64,000 bases of DNA, from positions 3,348,001 to 3,412,000 of the forward strand of contig NC_015731.1 in the NCBI RefSeq assembly GCF_000219585.1, given 5' to 3'. Position 1 is the first letter of the stretch. Each line of letters begins with the position of its first letter. A program made the translations under genes and the position numbers. The notes under the pieces were generated by a model, which worked only from the letters and a program-made list of their open reading frames with translations, ran no database searches and was not told the DNA's origin. This stretch comes from Nitrosomonas sp. Is79A3 (GTDB taxonomy: Bacteria > Pseudomonadota > Gammaproteobacteria > Burkholderiales > Nitrosomonadaceae). Shown here piece after piece: positions 47,642 through 56,722 of this stretch.

Positions 47642-48237
47642 TGAGAAACGTGGACATGCCCTTATTTAATCGACTACTCAGACTCTCAGATACATTCACA
47701 TTCGTGAAACGAAGTTTCTATCACTTCTTATTCGCCTTGTATCTGGGTTTCTGCCTGCCGGTTTCTCACTCGGTGGCCATGGCCGACAGCATAATTGAAT
47801 ATCAAGTCAAAGCAGCGTTTATTTATAACTTTATTGCTTTCACGCATTGGCCGGACAACACCAGTCAAACGATTAATCTTTGTGTTTATGGGGAAGATTA
47901 TTTCGGCAAAGAAATCGACAAGCTAGAAAGCAGATCGATTAATAAACGTCATATCAAAGTAACGCGTATTGATGATGTTGAGAAATTAAAAGCGTGTCAG
48001 GTAATCTTTTTTTCTAAATCGGTTAGCAGCCACTTATCAAGCATCTTAAGCGAATTACAGAATGAACCCATCCTCACGCTTGCTGACAGCCCGAATGCTA
48101 CTGCACAGGGTATTGCAATCAATATGAGCTTAATCAATGAGAAAATTGTTTTTGAAATTAATTTAGCCAGAGTACGCAGGTCAGGGCTTGATATCAGTTC
48201 AAAATTACTACAACTCGCTGTTAAAGTGCATCAATAG
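47641..48237 (+). CDS. YfiR-family periplasmic protein, copy 4
   Basis: The start chosen is the ATG that overlaps the receptor stop, giving 198 residues. The signal region (FLFALYLGFCLPVSHSVAMA) and the domain (YQVKAAFIYNFIAFTHWP, INLCVYGEDYFG, ACQVIFFS, ISSKLLQLAVKVHQ) nearly match copy 3. The conserved cysteine pair is present. Together with copy 4 of the receptor it forms a coupled receptor-yfiR unit. Direct contact between the two products is an inference from this coupling. Confidence 0.92.
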   Translation: MRNVDMPLFNRLLRLSDTFTFVKRSFYHFLFALYLGFCLPVSHSVAMADSIIEYQVKAAFIYNFIAFTHWPDNTSQTINLCVYGEDYFGKEIDKLESRSINKRHIKVTRIDDVEKLKACQVIFFSKSVSSHLSSILSELQNEPILTLADSPNATAQGIAINMSLINEKIVFEINLARVRRSGLDISSKLLQLAVKVHQ

Positions 48238-48521
48238 AAACTTCCACTCTGGAAAAACCAGACTCAAACGAAATCGCTATAATGACAATGACTTATCTTG
48301 CAATATGCGCTGACAAACAAATACACCAAGAAGACCAATACTTGTTAGTTTCCTATAACAATTAATTGCCGCGCAATCGTTGAAATACCCACTTTCTTCC
48401 AACTAATTCCTAATTTAGATTCAATACATAAAATGCAATAATGTCTCCATGATTTTTAAAATATATGGAACATTCCATCACGTAAGCATTCAATTCATTT
48501 AATCAATCGAGGTGCTTTAAC

Positions 48522-49403
48522 ATGAAACAGCACATAAAACAGTTACTTTTATCGGCCTGCACATTCTTTCTGTTCTGCAATACGCATTCTGCTCTCGCTG
48601 ATACTGCAAGTGATACCGAAACATTGCTCAACTGGGCTGAGAACACTTACCCGACGATCTTCCCGAGCCGCCAGGCCACGCAAAACATCGAGCCCTGGTT
48701 ATACCGGCACTATCCAGAATCTGGTATTTATGCCGGTGTAAACAAAAACGATAATAGTGTTTATGTGTTGGGGGGGCCTTGGGGAAATAATCCGGCAGTT
48801 ATTGATACGCTTGCAAACCTGATTAGCCAAATCGAAAATTCTGGCGGGAGTGGCGGTATCGCCGCTTGTGATACTACTGATGCGCTTTCTGGCGTATCTT
48901 ATAGCCAGAGCGGCAATGTCGTAACGGTCACTACCAGCGGCCAATGCGTCCCCGCCCCTGATCTGACTAAAACCAATCTCTGTCAGGTACCAAAACAAAC
49001 TACTGCAAGCGGCATTTCCTTGCTTGGCAGCAATACGATTACTTCATCAAGCATAGTAGGTTTATCAACCAGCATTCCAGGATTACCTAATCCGTTTCAA
49101 GCTATTGTCGATGCAGCAGCAAACGTTAAACACTGCACGATGAATGCGCCGGCTGAAACTGCCAACTTGGTTGTCAATTCCGATCTTTGTCTCGATATTA
49201 CAACAGCCATAACCGAAACGATCGCGGCTCTACCCATCGATGGCATAGTGATGACACCCCCGGTGAATTATTTCACAAAAGGCACTTACAAAAGTCAGAG
49301 CGTACCCGATTGCTTTGAGACGGATGCTACGACGATTAGTGACGCCTTGACAGGGGAAGTTTGGATTAACCAAGGTGGGGGGTTTGTTAAACTGGGCAGT
49401 TAA
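48522..49403 (+). CDS. Secreted hypothetical protein with a YRxYPxSGxYxGV-type domain
   Basis: The 293-residue protein has a signal peptide (LLLSACTFFLFCNTHSALA). A recurring small domain follows: ETLLNWAENTYPTIFPS, EPWLYRHYPESGIYAGVN, DNSVYVLGG. I know this pattern from many secreted or surface proteins of betaproteobacteria, without an assigned function. The rest has eight or so cysteines and Thr/Ser-rich beta strands, suggesting a disulfide-bonded extracellular domain. The ATG follows GAGGTGC. It ends just before a shared terminator with the convergent REC-TPR gene. Confidence 0.75.
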   Translation: MKQHIKQLLLSACTFFLFCNTHSALADTASDTETLLNWAENTYPTIFPSRQATQNIEPWLYRHYPESGIYAGVNKNDNSVYVLGGPWGNNPAVIDTLANLISQIENSGGSGGIAACDTTDALSGVSYSQSGNVVTVTTSGQCVPAPDLTKTNLCQVPKQTTASGISLLGSNTITSSSIVGLSTSIPGLPNPFQAIVDAAANVKHCTMNAPAETANLVVNSDLCLDITTAITETIAALPIDGIVMTPPVNYFTKGTYKSQSVPDCFETDATTISDALTGEVWINQGGGFVKLGS

Positions 49404-49416
49404 GCTCGTTTGTACT

Positions 49417-49445
49417 GAAAGCTTTTCTTCAGAAGAAAAGCTTTC
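49417..49445. terminator. Bidirectional terminator hairpin between convergent genes
   Basis: GAAAGCTTTTCTTC and GAAGAAAAGCTTTC are perfect inverted repeats with one base between them. The A- and T-rich stems make a hairpin usable from both sides, though no long T-tract follows. Confidence 0.7.
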
Positions 49446-49456
49446 GTATAGATCGA

Positions 49457-51103
49457 TCATGCTGATGCGGAGAGCTCATTCAGTGAAGCCATCAAGCGGA
49501 TAAAACGAGGTTCGCCGGGCGATAATCCATTTGCTGCGAGAAGACTACTGTGCGCTTCTTTAATCAACTCTGGCGTTGGCCCGTTTTTTTGTATATACGT
49601 AATAATTACATAGGCCAAGTTCAGTAACACCCGCATGTTTGCTGGCATTGCTGCATAAGCATCCCGCATGGCGCTTACCGCTTCCTCATACTGCCCCTTA
49701 CTGACGAGCAATACACCGCGATTCATAATCAGCATGGCTTCCTGGCGTAACGTCTCGATCAATTTACTGCCTTCTTCGCCCATGCCAGCTTGATCAAATA
49801 TTTCTGCGACATCTTGAAGCAAGGCAGCATTCTCTGGATTATTTTTAATCTCTCGCTGCAATAATTTGATGGCTTTATCCTTATCGTCCGTAACCATCAA
49901 CAGCCGAGCTATTTCCAATGATCCATCACTGTCTGTATGAATAGCATCCTGGTCAATCAACTGGTTAATTTCATTGGCAATCTGTTTAGTCTTCTCAAGG
50001 TTACCATTTTGATGATAGATCATTCCTTCAACTGCTAACACTTTCTGGCGCACTTCGTCGTTAGCGAAGCTCTTATTGAGCTGGCCCAGCACTTTAATTG
50101 CTTCATCAGGGTTCTTATTGGCGCTGCATGCTTTGGCGAGACCAAAATAGGCATCTGCTGTTTTTAGTACGGAATCTTCCCCTAACGATACGCTCTTACG
50201 GAAAGCCCGTTCAGCATTCTCCAGTTTGCCAATTTTCATCGCCACGCCGCCAAGATTCTTCTGCCGTAATACCGAGTTTGGCGATAGCTTTACTGCACGC
50301 TCCAGTACGTTGTTTGCTTCTTCGAGATCGCCCATAGCTTGCAATGTCTGCGCAAGCAAATCATGTGCTTCAAGGAATGCGGGGTTAGTTTCAGTAGTTT
50401 CTTCGAGCAAAGTTCTGGCTGCTTCAAAATCATTTTTCTTTAGTAGAATTTTAGCTAACGCTGCTTTCGCCCAAGGCAAATCACGCTCAGTCAAGATCTT
50501 TTCCAACACTTTTTTAACACGATCATATTCGCCAGTCTTGAATAACAAATTGCACTTAGTCCGGAGCAAATCTGCCGCATTAACTTTATCAGTGGCCAGA
50601 CGTTGATCGCACAAACTCATAGCTTTGGAATAATCCAGTTGCTCCATAGCCTGGTGAATCTCTGTGAATGCTTTCTTTTTTTCCCAGATTTTGGCTAATC
50701 GCAAACGCAAATTCATTTCGGTAACCGGTTTAAGCAAATAGGCATCAGGTTGATATTCTGCGGCACCTGTCACTGCTTCCGGAGATTTCTCTGCAGAGAT
50801 CATGATCCACAGACAAGAAGGTCCAACAAGCGATTGATGTTTGGCTTCCTCAAGTACTTGCTGCCCATTCTTCCCGGATCCTAAATTGAGATCACACAGC
50901 ACAATGTCAAACTGCGCTTTTTTGATTAAAGAAATGGCCTCACTTCCACTTGCCGCCATGGATATTTTCTTTACATCAGCTCCGCAACTACGCAGGATAT
51001 CGCGGAAAATGCTACGCATTTCTTGATAATCATCGATTATCAGCACAGTTTTGTCTGAGAAATCCAATTCAGCTGTTGAAAAATTAAGCGAGCTAGTATT
51101 CAT
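49457..51103 (-). CDS. Response regulator with TPR repeats
   Basis: The 548-residue protein has a receiver domain at 18-135 (VLIIDDYQEMRSIFRDIL, acceptor Asp71 in VLCDLNLG, conserved Lys in YLLKPV). About 400 residues of tetratricopeptide repeats follow (AAFRKSVSLG-type, NPAFLEAHDLLAQTLQAMGD, KGQYEEAVSAMRDAYAAMP). There is no DNA-binding or enzymatic output, so signalling is likely by protein contacts through the TPR array. A soluble histidine kinase gene lies directly upstream and is its probable partner. Confidence 0.9.
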   Translation of the reverse strand: MNTSSLNFSTAELDFSDKTVLIIDDYQEMRSIFRDILRSCGADVKKISMAASGSEAISLIKKAQFDIVLCDLNLGSGKNGQQVLEEAKHQSLVGPSCLWIMISAEKSPEAVTGAAEYQPDAYLLKPVTEMNLRLRLAKIWEKKKAFTEIHQAMEQLDYSKAMSLCDQRLATDKVNAADLLRTKCNLLFKTGEYDRVKKVLEKILTERDLPWAKAALAKILLKKNDFEAARTLLEETTETNPAFLEAHDLLAQTLQAMGDLEEANNVLERAVKLSPNSVLRQKNLGGVAMKIGKLENAERAFRKSVSLGEDSVLKTADAYFGLAKACSANKNPDEAIKVLGQLNKSFANDEVRQKVLAVEGMIYHQNGNLEKTKQIANEINQLIDQDAIHTDSDGSLEIARLLMVTDDKDKAIKLLQREIKNNPENAALLQDVAEIFDQAGMGEEGSKLIETLRQEAMLIMNRGVLLVSKGQYEEAVSAMRDAYAAMPANMRVLLNLAYVIITYIQKNGPTPELIKEAHSSLLAANGLSPGEPRFIRLMASLNELSASA

Positions 51104-51125
51104 GATTACAAGAAATGATCATTAA

Positions 51126-51851
51126 TTATGGAAGACGTAATACAAAGCAAGCGCCTCTGAGTGAACCGCCGTTCTCCAGCTTTAGCTCGCCTAAGCAACC
51201 TTGATGATGATGCATACGTGCCATCATCGCTGAAAAATAGAAGCCTAGCCCTGTGCTACCTCCCTGAAAATCAACGTTGCGTACATAATCATCGCTTTCC
51301 TGCAAAATTTCATTCGGATAGCCATTTCCGTTGTCTTCAATACGCAACTCCAGTTTCCCTTCATGCTCCTCAACGATTATACGGATGCAATCACGCGTGT
51401 AACGCATTGCGTTATTTAGCGCATTACCGATTACGTCACTGATTAGATCCTCATCGAAATACCAGTACATCCCAGGAGTGGCAAGAACTTCCAGGTTAAT
51501 CCCATGGAACTTAAGTGACTCGCTATATTGCGCAACCATCACATGCAAAAAATCATCCAGACAAACGGATTGCGGATCAAAGGGATAAATTTTCTGACCC
51601 AGCTTATAAAGCGTCAGCAGCTGGATCAGGTTGTTGTTAATACGCTTTGCTTCATGATTCATCTGCATCAATTCAGCGTGCGTAGAAAGTTTGGTCGCCT
51701 CAACGGAAGCAAGTGCCTTTTCCAGACCACCAATCAGCATACTCACTGAATTCTTCATATCATGCACGGAAGAAACCAGGAAGTTTGTCATATTGCGCAC
51801 AGAGCGGATACTATCGGTGCTATTTTCCTTCATGTCGGATGTCCATACCAT
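51126..51851 (-). CDS. Soluble sensor histidine kinase, partner of the REC-TPR protein
   Basis: The 241-residue protein lacks transmembrane segments and starts near the catalytic core. The likely phospho-acceptor is His30 in LVSSVHDMKNSVSML. An HATPase domain follows, with N-box VIGNALNNAMRYT, G1 DNGNGY and G2 GSTGLGFY. A shorter start at Met7 is possible. It must get its input from a partner or from a cytoplasmic ligand. It ends 22 bp before the REC-TPR gene, so they form a two-gene operon. The family that pairs with REC-TPR is not well described. Confidence 0.88.
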   Translation of the reverse strand: MVWTSDMKENSTDSIRSVRNMTNFLVSSVHDMKNSVSMLIGGLEKALASVEATKLSTHAELMQMNHEAKRINNNLIQLLTLYKLGQKIYPFDPQSVCLDDFLHVMVAQYSESLKFHGINLEVLATPGMYWYFDEDLISDVIGNALNNAMRYTRDCIRIIVEEHEGKLELRIEDNGNGYPNEILQESDDYVRNVDFQGGSTGLGFYFSAMMARMHHHQGCLGELKLENGGSLRGACFVLRLP

Positions 51852-51940
51852 TTGATTTTACGCACAGCGTATGCGTTTTCATCATTGATCAATGGCAGTT
51901 TAACGGCATAAAGCTTTGAAGCTGTAACGTTATTTCTTGA

Positions 51941-52729
51941 TCATCCCATTTTAGAAAAAACCCCCAAGATCACTCCACGCTGTTTGAGATCGTTCATTAT
52001 TCCCATACCACCCTGGATGACGATACCGGGCTGCGGGTGATTAAGTTCTGTGGCAATCTGATGCAACAAAACCCGCGCAGATTTGCTGTTATCTTCCATG
52101 ATCAGTTGCATCAACCTCGCCGTCACCGGATTGATCTCGATAAAATGCACGTCGAAATTGATATCGCGATAAACGATCAAGTGCGTTTGCGTCTCACCGG
52201 CTTCCTGAGGCTGAAAAGCCGGGCCAATGCTATGGACTGGAAAGTGATAACTTAATGACCAGGCGAAGGGAGAGATAAAAGGTATTCCATCCAGCAAATC
52301 GCCATGTCTATCTATTTTTGTTTCGTCAATTTTTTCATCCAATAACGAAAGTGCTAATTCAACCCACTCATAGTGAGCAAGTTCCAGCATAAATGGCGGG
52401 GCATCAGGATGCGGCCTGCGTTCATGTTCCAGATACTTAAGAAATTCGCGCGGCATCTCCGGAAACAAAGGGGTATGCGACAGGTGGTTAGCAAAATAAT
52501 CCCGGATCATGGCATGCCAGCATTCATCCGGTGTAATTTGACGTAATACTGGATACGTATTAGCCATAAAATCTTCCACATTGTTATAAAACAGTTCGCG
52601 GTAAATTTTCATGCGCCGTTCTTCGATCGCTTCAGGGCACGGATTTTTTTCCGGGTTGCGAATGTGTGCCGCAAAGGCATATTGCTGCCGCACAAAATCA
52701 GGGCGATCAGCGGTGTTGTATGAGGTCAT
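51941..52729 (-). CDS. hvfC: HvfC-type maturation partner (DUF2063)
   Basis: The start chosen is the ATG at 52729, giving 262 residues and overlapping the hvfB end by 23 bp. The N-terminal domain is the DUF2063 putative DNA-binding-like domain ([40 protein letters not shown]). A C-terminal region follows ([27 protein letters not shown]). HvfC is a partner that recognises the leader of the HvfA precursor and helps the DUF692 enzyme modify it. It is the last gene of hvfA-hvfB-hvfC; I see no DoxX-type hvfD. Confidence 0.9.
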   Translation of the reverse strand: MTSYNTADRPDFVRQQYAFAAHIRNPEKNPCPEAIEERRMKIYRELFYNNVEDFMANTYPVLRQITPDECWHAMIRDYFANHLSHTPLFPEMPREFLKYLEHERRPHPDAPPFMLELAHYEWVELALSLLDEKIDETKIDRHGDLLDGIPFISPFAWSLSYHFPVHSIGPAFQPQEAGETQTHLIVYRDINFDVHFIEINPVTARLMQLIMEDNSKSARVLLHQIATELNHPQPGIVIQGGMGIMNDLKQRGVILGVFSKMG

Positions 52730-53564
52730 TGCTTTGGTTTGAATATTTCGACTGCAATGCACGAATGGTTTCTACTTCTCCCAGCAACTCTACCAAGGGG
52801 GGGAGATTAAAATCACGCTCCAGCAAAGTGGGAATGACACCAAAATGTTGATAGGCTTGTTCGAGCAGCTGCCAGACAGGATCGATGACATTTGCGCCGT
52901 GCGTATCAACGATGAGATCTTCGGCTTCCTGATAGTGTCCAGCGACATGAATATAGCGAATGCGTTCGGCTGGCAGTTGTTTGAGAAATAATCCGGCATC
53001 ATAACGATGATTGATGCTGTTCACGTAAATGTTATTGACGTCCAGCAATAAATCACAATCCGCTTCCTGCAATACGGCATTGAGGAAATCAATTTCTTCC
53101 ATCTCCTTACCTGGTGCCGCATAGTACGAGACATTTTCCACTGCAATGCGTTGTCCGAGGATGTCTTGGACACGCTGAACACGTGCGGCTACGTAGTGAA
53201 CGGCCTCTTCCGCAAAAGGAATCGGCAGCAAGTCGTACAGATGACCATCGTCACTACAAAAACTCAGGTGTTCACTGTAATAACGGATCTGATGTTCGCG
53301 TAGAAAACGTTTCAGCCGTTGCAGAAAAGCCTCGTCCAATGGCGACGGCCCGCCGATTGAAAGCGATAGTCCATGACAAATAAACGGAAACCTTTCTGTC
53401 AGCTCGCGGAACGTCTTGCCGTAACGCCCGCCGACATTGATCCAATTTTCCGGCGCCGCCTCCCAGAAATCGACCGGTTGGGCGGTTTGATCCGTCAGCA
53501 GACTGAGCAAAGCACGCCGCAGACCCAAACCGGCACCATGAACAGGATAATGCTGGCTGCTCAT
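52707..53564 (-). CDS. hvfB: HvfB, DUF692 multinuclear iron enzyme
   Basis: The 285-residue protein is a DUF692/MbnB-type TIM barrel: [10 protein letters not shown] at the start, [49 protein letters not shown] and YIHVAGHYQ. The His, Glu, Asp and Asn residues of these motifs form the multi-iron site. Such enzymes oxidise cysteine in a peptide to oxazolone/thioamide or thiooxazole groups. The gene lies 12 bp after hvfA and overlaps hvfC, so all three are one operon. Confidence 0.93.
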   Translation of the reverse strand: MSSQHYPVHGAGLGLRRALLSLLTDQTAQPVDFWEAAPENWINVGGRYGKTFRELTERFPFICHGLSLSIGGPSPLDEAFLQRLKRFLREHQIRYYSEHLSFCSDDGHLYDLLPIPFAEEAVHYVAARVQRVQDILGQRIAVENVSYYAAPGKEMEEIDFLNAVLQEADCDLLLDVNNIYVNSINHRYDAGLFLKQLPAERIRYIHVAGHYQEAEDLIVDTHGANVIDPVWQLLEQAYQHFGVIPTLLERDFNLPPLVELLGEVETIRALQSKYSNQSNDLIQHR

Positions 53565-53576
53565 GGGTTGTGCGGA

Positions 53577-53912
53577 TTACTTCTTAGAACCGCATTTACC
53601 TTCACCACACTTACCCTCTTGCTCGGCTTTCTTGCCGCCGCATTTACCTTCCATGTTTTGTTTCATTTCTTTTTTACCGCCACATTTGCCTTCACCGCAC
53701 TTGCCTTCCATATTTTGCTTGGTTTCCTTGCCGCCGTCTTGCGCTGGTTTATTAGCGCCGCTGGCATCGGCAAGTTGCATGTAGCCGCCGGATAACTCAT
53801 TCATAGCAAACGGGTTGGCAACGGTGTCAGCCGAGAGATTACCAGCCGCCACGCCGGTTACTAATGCAGCGCCTAATGCCAGTGAAACTGGTTTCATTGA
53901 TTTTTTCGACAT
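53577..53912 (-). CDS. hvfA: HvfA/bufferin-type RiPP precursor with five EGKCG motifs
   Basis: The 111-residue protein has a signal peptide (VSLALGAALVTGVAAGNLSA), an intermediate leader (FAMNELSGGYMQLADA) and a Lys/Gly-rich core. The core has EGKCG five times, with cysteines at 72, 77, 91, 102 and 107. MNELSGGYMQLA fits the conserved segment recognised by HvfB/HvfC. In related systems the EGKCG cysteines are modified and the exported product binds copper. Spacing is irregular (EGKCG pairs, then a single, then a pair), so the copy number may vary. hvfB and hvfC follow. Confidence 0.93.
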   Translation of the reverse strand: MSKKSMKPVSLALGAALVTGVAAGNLSADTVANPFAMNELSGGYMQLADASGANKPAQDGGKETKQNMEGKCGEGKCGGKKEMKQNMEGKCGGKKAEQEGKCGEGKCGSKK

Positions 53913-54186
53913 CTATTATTTTCTCCATAAAAATTGATAATTACTGCAAATATCAATGATAGCGCCAAATCAGAGCGAAGTCGCTGGTTTCTTTACTGTC
54001 TGCTTGATTGGCACATTCTACTTGCCCAAAAATAGCTGATGATATTTAGATGCAGACTGTAATACCCTATTTTCACGCGGCTAACATCAATCTGATCTAT
54101 CTTACTTTTTTTGCCTGCGCCTCTCTGATAAACTCAGCGCTTCGAAAAATATTATAAAAATATGCCAGTTAACTAAGGAGCTCCGA

Positions 54187-54909
54187 ATGTTTGACAAACC
54201 CAACCAGCTTGTTTTTTACATCAATGCCGTGATCCTTGTCTTTGGTGTTTTGGTTGCACTGCTGACGAATTTCATTGTGATTGGACTGATCGTTGCAATC
54301 TGCGCCGCGCTACTGATTTTCGATCAAATCAGACAAAACAAATCCGCATTTTCTATTGCAGATTTAAGAAAAATACTGATTATCCATGATACCGGCGGCA
54401 ACAAAGCAACGCTGACACAAACACAAATGACTACTGCCTGCCATGTTGATAATACCGAGTATTGGTTCGGAAATATCCGTGCTGTCGGCAGCATCAGTAA
54501 CTTCAAAGTTAATGATAGCGAACCAGCCGAACAGAAAAAAGAAAATGGGAGCTATCAAATCTGCATGAAGCTTCCGCCCGAGTTAAAAATAATTAATGGT
54601 TCTGATCTGACCTTATCCTATGAATATGAAGATGCTTTTACACAAACAGAAGGCGTTCTCTCGCATGTAATTGACAATGACACGCGCAGATTGCATCTGA
54701 TCGTAGAATTACCGGAGGGGCGCGGTATTTCATCAGCCAGGTTTTTCTGTAAGCAGAATGGCAAGGAAGAAGCGCTATTGCCGCCAGTTGTCACTGGGCA
54801 AACTAAAATTGAAGCGGATATTAAAAACCCGCAACTGGGTGCGGAATACTGCCTGCAGTGGAACTGGTCTGAAGAAGGTTTTATTAAAAAATTAAGCCAT
54901 CTTTTCTAA
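54187..54909 (+). CDS. Hypothetical membrane protein (240 aa)
   Basis: Two close hydrophobic segments (about 9-45; LVFYINAVILVFGVLVALL and FIVIGLIVAICAALLIF) are followed by a soluble domain of about 190 residues. The end has beta-strand-like alternation (LTLSYEYEDAFTQTEGVLS, LIVELPEGRGISSARFFC). The N-terminal part resembles short membrane hairpins. I recognise no family. It has a good ribosome binding site (AAGGAG). A MITE-like repeat follows at 54932, with no terminator otherwise visible. Confidence 0.6.
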   Translation: MFDKPNQLVFYINAVILVFGVLVALLTNFIVIGLIVAICAALLIFDQIRQNKSAFSIADLRKILIIHDTGGNKATLTQTQMTTACHVDNTEYWFGNIRAVGSISNFKVNDSEPAEQKKENGSYQICMKLPPELKIINGSDLTLSYEYEDAFTQTEGVLSHVIDNDTRRLHLIVELPEGRGISSARFFCKQNGKEEALLPPVVTGQTKIEADIKNPQLGAEYCLQWNWSEEGFIKKLSHLF

Positions 54910-54931
54910 ACAAGCGCATAACCGATTCTTA

Positions 54932-55074
54932 ACAGGCCGTTGGAAAACGTATTTGAAGTAGCCGATGTAAGGCAGAAACAGGCGAAAAAGCGCAGCTTAT
55001 GCTTAATAAATGAGCATTTATAGCCTGTTTCTAACATCGCAACGGCAATACAGATAGTTCTTCAACAGCTTGCT
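54932..55074. repeat. MITE-like dispersed repeat, copy 2
   Basis: This copy matches 30609-30756 over its full length with scattered differences. It starts ACAGGCCGTTGGAAAAC and ends GTTCTTCAACAGCTTGCT, so its inverted ends are more degraded than those of copy 1. The internal CAGGCGAAAAAGCGCAG is identical. It separates the membrane protein gene from murJ. Confidence 0.82.
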
Positions 55075-55169
55075 AAATTCAAATGATCAAGGCCGGATTG
55101 AAACAAATCCAATCGTGAAAATTTTTCATTCTTCCTATCGATAGCGCACAAATATACTTATAAACCGTT

Positions 55170-56708
55170 TTGAATTTACTCAAAGCCCTCGCTGCTGTCA
55201 GCAGCATGACCTTCATATCGCGTATTCTCGGTTTCTTGCGTGACGTCATCATTGCACGGATTTTTGGTGCAGGAATGGTCACCGATGCTTTTTTTGTTGC
55301 TTTCCGTATTCCCAATCTGTTACGGCGCTTATTTGCCGAAGGCGCATTTTCTCAGGCATTTGTTCCAATACTTGCCGAGTATAAAAACACGCGCACTCCG
55401 GAAGAAACGCGCGACTTGGTTGATCACATCACCACGCTTTTAAGTATCAGTCTCTTTCTCGTCACCCTCATTGGTATCCTGGCAGCGCCACTGATCATCT
55501 ACGCCAGCGCGCCAGGATTTTCTGCCAATCCGGAGAAATTCAATTTAACCGTTGAACTCTTGCAGATTACGTTTCCCTACATTTTTTTTATTTCCTTGGT
55601 TGCTTTGGCAGGCAGCATACTCAACACCCATGGCAAGTTCAATGTTCCTGCGATTACACCGGCGCTGTTGAATTTATCATTCATCGGCTGCGCATTTTGG
55701 CTCGTGCCTTTAGTGGATCCGCCGATTCTGGCGCTGGCATGGGCAGTGTTTATCGGCGGTGTATTACAACTCGCTTTCCAGATACCTTTTCTGCTACGGC
55801 TCAAATTATTACCGCGTTTCCGTTTCAGAAACCCGGATACCGGCGCCTGGCGCGTAATCAAGTTAATGGGCCCGGCGATCTTTGGAGTCTCGGTCGGTCA
55901 GATCAGTTTGCTGATCAACACCATCTTTGCCTCACTTCTGGTTACCGGCAGTGTGTCCTGGCTTTATTATGCCGATCGATTGATGGAATTCCCCGCCGGT
56001 CTGCTGGGTGTCGCCTTGGGCACGATTCTTCTGCCATCGCTGGCCCGGCATTACAACAGCAATAGCACCGAAGAATATTCCCGCTTGCTCGACTGGGGTT
56101 TGCGAATGACAATGCTATTGACCTTACCGGCAGCCCTGGCATTGGCATTATTAGCGACGCCTTTAATCACGACTCTTTTTCACCACGGCGCATTTACTGA
56201 CCATGATGTATGGATGACGCGCGAAGCATTAATTGCCTATAGTGTGGGATTACTTGGATTAATATTGGTTAAAGTGCTTGCGCCTGGATTTTATGCGCGC
56301 CAGAACATCAAAACACCTGTCAAAATTGCTGTCATCACGCTGATTGCCACGCAACTGATGAATCTCGCGTTTATCATTCCTCTCAAACACGCCGGTCTGG
56401 CATTGGCAATTGGCCTGGGCGCTTGTCTTAACGCGGGGTTACTGTATTACAAGTTACGCAGTCATAAAATTTATCAACCGCAACCCGGATGGCTTATTTT
56501 CTTAATAAAAATACTAATTGCTTTGACGATTATGGGCGTTGTCTTATGGTTCGCAACAGGCAGCGATGCTTCTTGGTTAGCTGGCTCAGCCATAGCGCGT
56601 GCCGGACGACTAAGCTGGATAGTCATTCTTGGTGCCTTCAGCTATTTTGCCGCTTTATGGCTACTGGGGTTTCGTATCACTGACTTTACCAAGCAGCAAG
56701 CAATATAA
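55170..56708 (+). CDS. murJ: Lipid II flippase MurJ
   Basis: The 512-residue protein starts at a TTG ([21 protein letters not shown]). It has the MurJ/MviN opening [19 protein letters not shown], followed by [28 protein letters not shown]. About 13-14 hydrophobic segments fill the rest. MurJ flips lipid II across the inner membrane for cell wall synthesis and is essential. The normal order in related species has rpsT or a regulatory gene nearby; here the neighbour is folE2 on the other strand. Confidence 0.95.
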   Translation: MNLLKALAAVSSMTFISRILGFLRDVIIARIFGAGMVTDAFFVAFRIPNLLRRLFAEGAFSQAFVPILAEYKNTRTPEETRDLVDHITTLLSISLFLVTLIGILAAPLIIYASAPGFSANPEKFNLTVELLQITFPYIFFISLVALAGSILNTHGKFNVPAITPALLNLSFIGCAFWLVPLVDPPILALAWAVFIGGVLQLAFQIPFLLRLKLLPRFRFRNPDTGAWRVIKLMGPAIFGVSVGQISLLINTIFASLLVTGSVSWLYYADRLMEFPAGLLGVALGTILLPSLARHYNSNSTEEYSRLLDWGLRMTMLLTLPAALALALLATPLITTLFHHGAFTDHDVWMTREALIAYSVGLLGLILVKVLAPGFYARQNIKTPVKIAVITLIATQLMNLAFIIPLKHAGLALAIGLGACLNAGLLYYKLRSHKIYQPQPGWLIFLIKILIALTIMGVVLWFATGSDASWLAGSAIARAGRLSWIVILGAFSYFAALWLLGFRITDFTKQQAI

Positions 56709-56722
56709 AAACAACCATTAAT

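Noticed and set aside
48238-48521. Short stem TCTGG/CCAGA after yfiR copy 4 as a terminator
   Set aside because: The stem has only five base pairs and no T-tract follows.
53373-53795. Plus-strand open frame with Phe/Pro/His-rich repeats opposite hvfA
   Set aside because: The repeats are the reverse complement of the EGKCG repeats of the precursor gene, so the frame is a shadow.
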